This document shows positions 1 through 9,161 of a stretch of 35,822 nucleotides of DNA, piece after piece; position 1 is the stretch's first letter, and the number at the start of each line of letters is the position of its first letter. The stretch covers positions 1-35,822 of the forward strand of contig NZ_NRJH01000059.1 of the NCBI RefSeq assembly GCF_003585925.1. Reading direction: 5' to 3'. The notes beneath the pieces are model-generated. The model ran no database searches, had not been told where the DNA came from, and was given only the letters and a program-made list of their open reading frames with translations. Both the position numbers and the translations under genes were made by a program. The stretch is from Psittacicella melopsittaci (GTDB lineage: Bacteria > Pseudomonadota > Gammaproteobacteria > Enterobacterales > Psittacicellaceae).

Positions 1-68
1 CTTGGGTTCAATTAATTTAATTTAAATAAATAACAGCCCGTTTAATGTAATTAACTGCAGTTTATGCT

Positions 69-1535
69 TTAAACCGTAAACTCAACTTGTTCGCCAAGAA
101 TAAATTCTTGGTTACGAGCCAGCATAGGTTGAATTACATTAGTTAAGTAGTCATCTACTTGTTGTGGAGCAAAGCCAATATAGTTGCTTGGATTGAGTAG
201 ATCTTTAATTTCACTTGCCGAAATAGGTAAGCGACCATCAGCAATAATTGCCTCAATTAAGCGATTTTCTTGTCCTTCTTGTTTTACCAGACGAGCTTGT
301 TCCATTGATAGCTCACGAATTACTTCATGCACTTCTTGGCGATCCATGCCTTTTTTTACGCAATCCATAATAATGTCTTCGGTAGCCATAAATGGCAGTT
401 CACGCATTACATTACGCGTAATCATTTTTTCATAAACAACAATGCCTTCGGCAATGTTTTGTAGTACAAGTAAAATAGCGTCTACCGCTAAAAATGCTTG
501 TGGGTAAGAGAGGCGTTTATTTGCCGAATCATCTAAAGTACGCTCAAACCATTGCGTAGCATGCACTAGATGACCGTTCATTTCTAGGCTCAGAACAAAT
601 TTTGCTAAGGCTGAAATACGTTCACAACGCATAGGGTTACGCTTGTAAGCCATAGCTGAAGAGCCAATTTGTTTTTTACCAAATGGTTCTTCGAGTTCTT
701 TTAAATGTTGCAGTAAACGGAAGTCATTAGTAAACTTGTGTGCCGAACTCGCAAACCCAGCTAGTACTTGTAACACAAAAGTATCTTGTTTACGGTCGTA
801 AGTTTGCCCTGAAACTTCTTGACGACGTTTAAAGCCAGCTTTTTCTGTAACCATTTGGTCGAGAGCTACAACTTTACTATAGTCATTACCAAATAGTTCT
901 TTAAACGAAGCTGCTGTACCTGTAGTACCTTTTACACCACGGAACTCTAAATGCTCGAGGCAGTGTTCAATTTGTTCTAAATCGAACATAAAAGATTTTA
1001 ACCACAGAGTCGCACGTTTACCTACAGTAGTAAGTTGAGCTGCTTGGAAGTGAGTATAGCCTAAAGTAGGTAAGTCTTTATGCTCTTGAGCAAATTTTGC
1101 TAAAGTAGCAATTAAAGTTACCAGACGTTGTTTAACCAGCAGTAAGCCTTCGCGCATTTGAATTAAATCGGTATTATCACCCACATAAGCCGAAGTAACG
1201 CCAAGGTGAATAATTTTTCTTGCTTCTGGAGCTACGTCGCCATAAGCATGCACATGTGCCATTACATCATGTTTTAATTCAATTTCATACTGGTGAGCTT
1301 TAGCAAAATCTATATTATAGATATTGTCTCTAAGTTGTTGAATTTGTTCTTCGCTAATAAAATCCAGACCTAATTCTTTTTCAGATTCGGCAAGGATTAC
1401 CCAAAGTTTACGCCAAGTTGAGAACTTAAAGTTCGGAGAAAAAATGTGTTTCATTTTTTCACTAGCATAGCGTGAGCAAAGCGGATAATCGTAAAAATTT
1501 GTCGCACTTTGCGGATCAAAACTTGAATATGTCAT
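69..1535 (-). CDS. purB: Adenylosuccinate lyase, eukaryote-like subclass
   Basis: This enzyme cleaves adenylosuccinate to AMP and fumarate, and SAICAR to AICAR, in purine synthesis in the cytoplasm. The family signature is GSSAMAYKRNPMR, where most relatives have MPYK instead of MAYK. Other conserved blocks are HDVMAHVHAYG, IHLGVTSAYVGDNTDL, RGVKGTTGTAASF, QWFERTLDDSANKR and ELPFMATEDIIMD. From memory these match human ADSL and Bacteroidetes-type enzymes much better than E. coli PurB. The start is set at the ATG at 1533-1535, giving 488 residues and beginning MTYSSFDPQ. A longer reading to 1574 would run into the terminator hairpin that follows purA, so it was rejected. No good ribosome binding site is visible. 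The gene lies 63 bases downstream of purA on the same strand, so both steps of AMP formation from IMP are adjacent. Identity is very sure; the start is less so. Confidence 0.95.
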   Translation of the reverse strand: MTYSSFDPQSATNFYDYPLCSRYASEKMKHIFSPNFKFSTWRKLWVILAESEKELGLDFISEEQIQQLRDNIYNIDFAKAHQYEIELKHDVMAHVHAYGDVAPEARKIIHLGVTSAYVGDNTDLIQMREGLLLVKQRLVTLIATLAKFAQEHKDLPTLGYTHFQAAQLTTVGKRATLWLKSFMFDLEQIEHCLEHLEFRGVKGTTGTAASFKELFGNDYSKVVALDQMVTEKAGFKRRQEVSGQTYDRKQDTFVLQVLAGFASSAHKFTNDFRLLQHLKELEEPFGKKQIGSSAMAYKRNPMRCERISALAKFVLSLEMNGHLVHATQWFERTLDDSANKRLSYPQAFLAVDAILLVLQNIAEGIVVYEKMITRNVMRELPFMATEDIIMDCVKKGMDRQEVHEVIRELSMEQARLVKQEGQENRLIEAIIADGRLPISASEIKDLLNPSNYIGFAPQQVDDYLTNVIQPMLARNQEFILGEQVEFTV

Positions 1536-1551
1536 AGGCAAAAATATTTTA

Positions 1552-1587
1552 CTTAAAAAGGGCCCTAAAACCACACAGTTTTAGGGC
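1552..1587 (-). terminator. Rho-independent terminator between purA and purB
   Basis: A perfect 10-bp stem (1562-1571 with 1578-1587, loop 1572-1577) is followed on the minus strand by CCCTTTTT. It lies just after the purA stop and 27 bases before the purB start. It should end most purA transcripts, leaving purB to read-through or to a promoter not seen here. Confidence 0.8.
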
Positions 1588-1598
1588 TTGAGGGTAAA

Positions 1599-2932
<1,334 letters not shown>

Positions 2933-3040
2933 AACTATTCATTTTATTACACTTTGCCTTTTCTTGCTAATTTTTTTCTCTTGTGCAAACTCAACAAAAA
3001 AGAGTAAAATATAACCACCTATTTACAGTTTAGTTTTTTT

Positions 3041-4528
3041 ATGCTCCAAGAAGAAAAAGACTCAAGTTATGGGCAAGAAAATTTGCCCGTCGATGATAAT
3101 TTAGATCATCAAAAAATTATAACCAAGCTCGAAGAGCAACAGCAAGCTACTGCCCATCCAGATTCGGCAACAGCTATTACCATTCTCGGGCAAGGCTTAT
3201 ACGAGCGTGAAGGGGTAATACCTAACCTTCCTGGGGCTACAAGTACGGTAACTCCACCTGGAATAACTTTTAGTTTTAAAGCCATTAAAATCCCTTATCT
3301 ACGTTTTTGGATGATAGGGATCCTCGGCATGTTCATGTGGTTTACCTCTTTATCAACGGACATGTATCTTTCGGCATTTCCGCAAATGCAAGCCGAGTTT
3401 CATGCTGATATAGAGTATACTCTTACTGCGTTTTTAATTGGCTTTGCTTGTGGGCAACTTATTTGGGGACCTATTGCCGATCGCATTGGGCGTAAAATTC
3501 CTCTTTTAATAGGTATGGCTCTTTACACTATAGGTTCTTACGGTTGTTCCCTTTCGACTTCGCTCGAGGAGATGATCCTTTGGCGTTTAGTGCAAGCTTT
3601 TGGGGCTTGTACAGGTCCTATGTTAGCTCGGGCAATAGTACGTGATGTATACAATAAAACTGATGCAGCCAAGGTAATGTCCTTACTTATCTTTTTAATG
3701 GCGGCAGCTCCTTTATTAGGTCCATTAATTGGGGCTTGGGTATTAAAATTTTATTCTTGGCGAGTAATTTTTTATATTCAAACTTTTTTCAGTTTATTTA
3801 TTACCCTGTGTGTAATTATTTTTCCAGAGACACGTCCAGTTGAGTATGTGCACAATGCTCGCTTTTCTCAGGTAATAAAAAACTATGGCTTTTTATTACG
3901 CAACTGGGACTTTATGCGTTTTTGCCTCAGTATTTTCTTTTACTACATAGGTATTTACGCTTTTGTTACAGGTTCGTCTTGGTTATACATTAGTTATTTT
4001 GGTTTACCTAGCGAAGACTATGGTTTAATATTTGCGATAAATAATATTGGGGTAATAGTTTTTTCTCTCCTTAACCGTAAATTTGTGGCTAAGTATCCTG
4101 TTAGTCGCATTCTTACTCTAGCAACTATTGTGGTACTATTAGCCTCAACTTGGTATATGTTCAACGCTTATTTTGGTTGGTTGGGCATCTGGGGAGTGAT
4201 TTTACCTTGTATTATTTTCTTTGCTATGAACGGACTCATTCCTGCTACAGGCACAGCCTTAGCTCTAGATCCTGTTCCTCAAGTTGCTGGTTCGGCAGCT
4301 GCTATGCTCGGCTTTTTACAGTATAGTTCGGGGATAGTTACTTCTTGGCTTTATGTCCAAGTTGCTCCAAATGGTACAGCTGGTCCAATAGTAATGGCAA
4401 CCTTTATGTTTGTGGGTTCGATTTTTAGTTTTCTTTTTGCTACAGGCTTTAATAGCTCAGCACGTGCTTTACGTGTTACGCGGATTCGATATAAAAAGAG
4501 TCATCGTAAGGCAAGAAAACCAGAATAG
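3041..4528 (+). CDS. Bcr/CflA-family drug efflux MFS transporter
   Basis: This is an inner-membrane, proton-driven exporter of the major facilitator superfamily with about 12 hydrophobic segments. The motif STDMYLSAFPQMQ in helix 1 and GPIADRIGRKIPLLIG after helix 2 are typical of the Bcr/CflA multidrug branch. LARAIVRDVY and the helix 5 stretch AAPLLGPLIGAWV fit the same group. At 495 residues it is about 100 longer than E. coli Bcr. The excess is a soluble N-terminal stretch of about 85-90 residues rich in Gln, Glu and Asp, before the first helix at LRFWMIGILG. The start at 3041 is the only early ATG in frame, but no ribosome binding site is visible. If a later start is used, the next Met (residue 91) would fall inside helix 1. 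The substrate cannot be told from sequence. It has its own terminator and appears monocistronic. Confidence 0.85.
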   Translation: MLQEEKDSSYGQENLPVDDNLDHQKIITKLEEQQQATAHPDSATAITILGQGLYEREGVIPNLPGATSTVTPPGITFSFKAIKIPYLRFWMIGILGMFMWFTSLSTDMYLSAFPQMQAEFHADIEYTLTAFLIGFACGQLIWGPIADRIGRKIPLLIGMALYTIGSYGCSLSTSLEEMILWRLVQAFGACTGPMLARAIVRDVYNKTDAAKVMSLLIFLMAAAPLLGPLIGAWVLKFYSWRVIFYIQTFFSLFITLCVIIFPETRPVEYVHNARFSQVIKNYGFLLRNWDFMRFCLSIFFYYIGIYAFVTGSSWLYISYFGLPSEDYGLIFAINNIGVIVFSLLNRKFVAKYPVSRILTLATIVVLLASTWYMFNAYFGWLGIWGVILPCIIFFAMNGLIPATGTALALDPVPQVAGSAAAMLGFLQYSSGIVTSWLYVQVAPNGTAGPIVMATFMFVGSIFSFLFATGFNSSARALRVTRIRYKKSHRKARKPE

Positions 4529-4548
4529 AACTATCACAAAAACGAATA

Positions 4549-4586
4549 AGTCCTCTGAACAAAATGTTCAGAGGACTATTTTTTTT
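4549..4586 (+). terminator. Rho-independent terminator after the MFS gene
   Basis: A perfect 12-bp stem (4549-4560 with 4566-4577, loop AAAAT) is followed by eight T residues at 4579-4586. It separates the convergent MFS gene and hsdS. The minus-strand tail is weaker, so it serves mainly the plus strand. Confidence 0.85.
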
Positions 4587-4588
4587 AG

Positions 4589-5866
4589 TTAAATAAACAT
4601 ACGCTGTACCATAGCTTGCTTAAACTCTTGCATATACTTAATTTGTTTATCTAATCTAATGTTTATATCTTTAAATAGCTGTAGTAAATTTACAATTTTC
4701 TTTTGTTCTTCTAAATCTTCAGGTAGTTGAACCGAACTCAGATTTAGATTAGATTTAGTAATGGAGTAAACCTTTATTCCTTGAAAATACGGGTGGATAC
4801 CATTTCTAAAGGAAGGAGAGTTTAAAACAAAGCCTAAAAACCCAGGATAAGTTTCTACTAACGGTCTTCCTGCATAAGTATGTTGGCCCGCAACTATGTT
4901 AACTCCATTTGTATTTTCTATCTCAATACATTTAGCTACAGAGAAGTCTTCTGCTGTATCAGCAAACACTACATCTCTATCTTGAAGAAGAGTCTTTTCA
5001 TATTTAGTAGGATCTGCATTTACAATGTAAGGAATATCTCTTTGCTGTGCATCAAGGGTAAAATTATACTTCAATAAAATATCACCATAGTGAATGTTTT
5101 TAACAGCTGTTTGCTCTTCTGTTAAATTATCTCTAGATAAAGAATTAGTACTAATTTTTAGATTAAATAGTGAAGAAAAAGTATAGGTGTTCCAAGGTTT
5201 ACTAAACTCTTTAAATCTCAAGTCAGGTATATTTGATCCTACAGGGAATAGATTTCTTACTAAGAATTTTTGAAGTTTTTGGAGACTCTCATGCTTAAGT
5301 TTTAATTGAGCAATAGAATAGTCGATATCTTTAAAGAAGTTACCTATTTTTTGTTGTTCTTCTAATGAAGGTAGATTAACTTTAATAAAGTTTAAACCAG
5401 AAACACTTATATGTCTAACGGTTGTACCTGTAATGTAAGGGTAAAAAGATTCTTTTTTTGCATTTAGTTGATAAGATAAGAAAGGTGCGTCGTAATCTTC
5501 TTTAACCGCCCCTATGATAACTCCACCTGAAGCTCTTACATTTTCTGCAACAATAGCACTAGCTGTTGCTAAGCCTAAAGGAGTTACATCAGAATCAGGA
5601 AACAGTAAAGAATTCTTAGGTATTACAGTTCCTTCATCATATTCTGTAAAAGTTTGGATTTGCTTTTCGGAAATAAAACCTTTATGGATATTAAAAAGAT
5701 CTCCATAGTGAATCGCTAAGTTACCTTTACCTTCAGTATTGAATTTATCTTTCTTTAAATCAGAACCTTTACTCCATTTACACAATTGCTTTAAAGTTTT
5801 TGTTTCCCAAGAATCGTTATATTCTGGAAATCTTAATTGCGGTACATGTAATTTTTTATCATTCAT
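4589..5866 (-). CDS. hsdS: Type I restriction-modification specificity subunit (solitary)
   Basis: HsdS recognises the DNA target of a type I restriction-modification complex, together with HsdM (methylase) and HsdR (nuclease). The 425 residues show the usual duplicated plan. It begins VPQLRFPEYNDSWE, then target recognition domain 1, then the spacer LPSLEEQQKIGNFFKDID with a helical stretch. A second start-like block follows (IPDLRFKEFSKPWN), then domain 2, ending LPEDLEEQKKIVNLLQLF plus a final helix. No hsdM or hsdR is adjacent; the flanks are an MFS gene and recD. The gene lacks the CTC-GA leucine codon context that is common in its neighbours, which suggests transfer. It may supply an alternative specificity to a system elsewhere or be a remnant. 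No inverted repeats pointing to a shuffling locus were seen. Confidence 0.9.
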   Translation of the reverse strand: MNDKKLHVPQLRFPEYNDSWETKTLKQLCKWSKGSDLKKDKFNTEGKGNLAIHYGDLFNIHKGFISEKQIQTFTEYDEGTVIPKNSLLFPDSDVTPLGLATASAIVAENVRASGGVIIGAVKEDYDAPFLSYQLNAKKESFYPYITGTTVRHISVSGLNFIKVNLPSLEEQQKIGNFFKDIDYSIAQLKLKHESLQKLQKFLVRNLFPVGSNIPDLRFKEFSKPWNTYTFSSLFNLKISTNSLSRDNLTEEQTAVKNIHYGDILLKYNFTLDAQQRDIPYIVNADPTKYEKTLLQDRDVVFADTAEDFSVAKCIEIENTNGVNIVAGQHTYAGRPLVETYPGFLGFVLNSPSFRNGIHPYFQGIKVYSITKSNLNLSSVQLPEDLEEQKKIVNLLQLFKDINIRLDKQIKYMQEFKQAMVQRMFI

Positions 5867-6194
5867 ATTCGTTTCTCACTATATTCTTAATTAATAATAC
5901 ATTCAAACTCTCAATAAGTTGAGACTTTTTTATAGTTAACCGATTAATGCTTTATTAAAAAAACAATTAAGCAAAAATCTTATACTCTATATTATACCCT
6001 AAAAATCTGTTCATGGTAATAAAGCTTGCTTTATTTAACTAAAAATTTTTCTTTGTGCTTGTTTTATCGGTTTCTCGTAGGTCAAGTTACTTTGCCTTTT
6101 GCCTCATTCAGCAAGCCTGATCTAGGTTAAATGCTTCTTTTTCTGTTAATTTCCATTATAATATGATACATAAATGTATTTTAGCTAAAAATTT
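5867..6194. other. Intergenic region between divergent hsdS and recD
   Basis: This AT-rich stretch has no gene I can support. It holds two small hairpins: 5909-5924 (TCTCAA/TTGAGA) followed by a T-run, and 6018-6035 (AATAAAG/CTTTATT). It also holds the putative recD promoter. The first hairpin looks like a terminator on the plus strand, but no plus-strand gene precedes it. Confidence 0.5.
6157..6179 (+). promoter_or_regulatory. Putative recD -10 box with inverted repeat
   Basis: TATAAT at 6157-6162 is followed by the inverted repeat ATACAT-AA-ATGTAT (6166-6179) close to the expected transcription start. The -35 region is weak. The recD ATG at 6195 has no clear ribosome binding site. Confidence 0.35.
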
Positions 6195-9161
6195 ATGGAT
6201 CAGATTTTTTATACCCTCCAACAAGAAAATAAACCTTTAACCCAAGTGTTATATCTTGAAGCTCGTAGGGCTTACTTACAACGCCAACTCGAGCCTATGT
6301 ACTTTAATGCCCTATTGACTGTTATTGACCTCGGGGGTAAGTATTTTAGTGAAGAGAAAAATCTGAGTGATCAAGAAACTTTCTTTTTGGCTTTTCTTTT
6401 TGCCTTATTAAAAAACCAGCATATTAATGCTAATACGGCAATTTCGACAGATTTTTTATTCCAAGTAGTTGAGTTATGGCAAAAATATCATCATCTTGCC
6501 CAACTCCTTGGTTGTTTTGTGCAAAAGTATACTTTTGAGCGAGGCGGAGAACTAGCACGTTCTTTTAAAAAAGTTCGTCTTGGCACTAAGGTCTCTTACG
6601 CTTGTCAAACTAATGCCTTTGCTGTAGATGTAGAAGAGTTACAATTTCTTGTGGCTAACTACTTAGAGCAAATTTATCTGCAAACGCAAGATAAAAATAA
6701 GATTTTTGCTCTGCTACAAGAACCAGTTGCCGACAATATTCTTGCCCAAAGATACCAAGGGCAACCTGAAGTTTTAGCTTTTGCGTATAAGCTAGCTAAT
6801 TACGTTTGGCTTCGCATTTTTGCTAACTATGCTACTTTAGTTAGTCAGAACCAAGACCTAGCCCCAGTATTAGCTGATGCAAAAATCTGGTATATCCCAG
6901 AGCCCGAAGAATTATATGCTCAGGTAATTACCTCGCTCGATGAAGAGTTAGGGCTGTTATTCCCTACCAGCGGACAAGATACTTTTGTGGGCTTTTTCTT
7001 GCAAAATCTTAGCTTACACATGGCGTTAATTCCTTACGCAGGACGTTTATGGCAAGAGCATGATTTTTGGCAACAACTTCCCCATCAAGCCCAGTATTGT
7101 CATGTTTTTGCTAGTAATGAGCGCTTAAAACAAGGACAGGGCTTAAATTACTTTGTTTTCCAAGAGGGCGAACCTAGTTTAATTAGCTTGGCTCAGCCTT
7201 ATGTTAAAGAAAGTAAAATTCTCGACTTTTTTATTCGTCGTTTTTATATGGGACGCGAAGAAAAAGAAAGCTGCAGTATTTTACATAAACTCGCTCAAAA
7301 AGCTAATTTGAGTTATGCGCAAGCGCAAGAAGAGCTCTTAGCTGCCATGGCTGAGTTCTTTTTACCTGAACAACGCGAGGGCTATGAACTGACTAACCAA
7401 GACTCAAGTAGTCTAGTGGCTGCAACTCAGCCTTTGAGTGTGTTAATCGGTGGTCCTGGAACAGGTAAAACTACCACGGCACGGAAGATGGCTTTTTATG
7501 CTCTGGGCTTGCGTTTATTATCCCAAAGCGAACCAGATTTTAGTCAGCTGCAAATGCTTTTACTTGCCCCTACAGGTAAGGCTGCTGCCCACCTTGGCGA
7601 AAGTATTAACCACAGCTTTGCTAAATTGCAAAGCCAAGAGGCAAAGATCGCCCATTTACTCACGCGTTTACAGGAAATATTTCCTGGCACTAATGCCATT
7701 TTTTGGCAAAAATGGCTCGAGGCCATTTTTCAAACGGGTAAAAATGCCGCAAATGCTACGTTACACCGAGCTTTAGGGATAAGTCCGCAAACTCCAGCAG
7801 GCAAAGAAAGCTATTTAAGAGCAGATCTAGTAATTTGTGATGAAGTGGGGATGATAAATCTCCATCTCTTTACCAGTTTACTTGAGGCTATAGCTCCGAC
7901 AACAAAACTTATTTTACTCGGAGATAAAAACCAGCTTCCTGCTATCGGAGAGGGCAATGTTTTAGAGACTATTTCTCATCAGCTCGCTCTCTGGCAAGGT
8001 AATGCTTCAGGTTTACGTGCTTACTCCCAGCAAGTGCAAGGAGCTCTTGCCTATGCTAAAACCTATGGGCAAGCTCTCGAGCAAAAGCAAGTGAGCCAAC
8101 CCCAAATTAGCGATTTAATTCACGAGCTCAATCGTTCTTTTCGTTATAAGGCGACGAGTTTAATTGCAGCCTATGCTGAGTTTATTAATCGTCAGTCTCA
8201 AGGCGAGCATCTGCTTTTTATTCAAGAGCAATTAAAACAAAGACGTGAGCAAGCGGATGTGGTATTTTATGCTTACGAACAAATGTTTGCCCGTTGGGGA
8301 GATATTTTTGCTCAGTATAAACCGCTAATTAAACTCGGGGGAGCAAAAAGCGATAACTTCTTTGCTTTACTCAGCAAGTATCCACGTCTCGAACGTATGT
8401 ATTTAGAGCAGGCTCTTGCCCCAAGTGACTTGTTTGCTCTGCAAGGCTTAAATATAACTCCTGATTTTCGGGAAAAAATGGCAAGCTATAGTGGTGATGC
8501 ACGGGTAATGCAAGCGGGTGAATATGCTACTTTTGTGCAAAATATGATTTTACGCAAGGCTTTACAAGCATTTTCTCCGTTGCTCGAACTAGGCGAGCAA
8601 GAAGTAACGCCTGAAGTTTTAGGGCAAGCCTTTGCGATTATAAAAAACAATCGTTTTCTTTCTCCAGTTAGAGAGGGAGAACTGGGGGTGGATACGCTCA
8701 ATAATCTGATGCACAGTAACGATTATTTTGCTAGTAACACCTTTTTCCCTATTGTAATTAGTAAAAATCAACTTGATTTAAACATTGCCAATGGGGATCT
8801 AGGCTTGGTAGTAAAACAAAGCAATGGCGTTGACTATGTTTACTTTGATCAAAAAGAAGAACAAGAGTATAAACGCGTACCTTTGGCCTTTGTGCAACAG
8901 TACGAAAAAGGCTTTTTTACCACCATTCACAAATCTCAGGGGGATGAGTTTGACCATACGTGCATAGTTCTTCCTCTTAAATTAACTGATTTCTCAATTT
9001 CCCGTAATATCCTATATACAGCTATTACTCGTGCAAAAGAGAAGTTAGAAATTTTTGCGCCTAGCGCTTATTATTACGAAAATAATTTTGTGCAAAACCA
9101 GCGCACAAGTTCTCTTCTTTACGCATGGAACCAATACTTAACAGAGGATAGCAGTGTCTAA
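6195..9161 (+). CDS. recD: RecBCD exonuclease V alpha subunit RecD
   Basis: RecD is the 5'-3' helicase subunit of RecBCD, which processes double-strand breaks. Superfamily 1 motifs occur in order. Walker A is GGPGTGKTT near residue 418, and Walker B is DLVICDEVGM near 545. ILLGDKNQLPAIGEG follows as motif III. FFTTIHKSQGDEFDH near 908 and NILYTAITRAKEKL are motifs V-VI. At 988 residues it is much longer than E. coli RecD (608). The surplus lies mainly in the long N-terminal region (about 410 residues before Walker A) and in insertions between motifs III and V, around residues 620-830. recB and recC are not in the window. The last eight bases overlap the next gene, so the two are probably co-transcribed. 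Function is sure; the role of the extra segments is unknown. Confidence 0.93.
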   Translation: MDQIFYTLQQENKPLTQVLYLEARRAYLQRQLEPMYFNALLTVIDLGGKYFSEEKNLSDQETFFLAFLFALLKNQHINANTAISTDFLFQVVELWQKYHHLAQLLGCFVQKYTFERGGELARSFKKVRLGTKVSYACQTNAFAVDVEELQFLVANYLEQIYLQTQDKNKIFALLQEPVADNILAQRYQGQPEVLAFAYKLANYVWLRIFANYATLVSQNQDLAPVLADAKIWYIPEPEELYAQVITSLDEELGLLFPTSGQDTFVGFFLQNLSLHMALIPYAGRLWQEHDFWQQLPHQAQYCHVFASNERLKQGQGLNYFVFQEGEPSLISLAQPYVKESKILDFFIRRFYMGREEKESCSILHKLAQKANLSYAQAQEELLAAMAEFFLPEQREGYELTNQDSSSLVAATQPLSVLIGGPGTGKTTTARKMAFYALGLRLLSQSEPDFSQLQMLLLAPTGKAAAHLGESINHSFAKLQSQEAKIAHLLTRLQEIFPGTNAIFWQKWLEAIFQTGKNAANATLHRALGISPQTPAGKESYLRADLVICDEVGMINLHLFTSLLEAIAPTTKLILLGDKNQLPAIGEGNVLETISHQLALWQGNASGLRAYSQQVQGALAYAKTYGQALEQKQVSQPQISDLIHELNRSFRYKATSLIAAYAEFINRQSQGEHLLFIQEQLKQRREQADVVFYAYEQMFARWGDIFAQYKPLIKLGGAKSDNFFALLSKYPRLERMYLEQALAPSDLFALQGLNITPDFREKMASYSGDARVMQAGEYATFVQNMILRKALQAFSPLLELGEQEVTPEVLGQAFAIIKNNRFLSPVREGELGVDTLNNLMHSNDYFASNTFFPIVISKNQLDLNIANGDLGLVVKQSNGVDYVYFDQKEEQEYKRVPLAFVQQYEKGFFTTIHKSQGDEFDHTCIVLPLKLTDFSISRNILYTAITRAKEKLEIFAPSAYYYENNFVQNQRTSSLLYAWNQYLTEDSSV

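Noticed and set aside
1536..1574. Longer purB start adding 13 residues
   Set aside because: The extension lies inside the purA terminator hairpin, and family members begin near the later Met.
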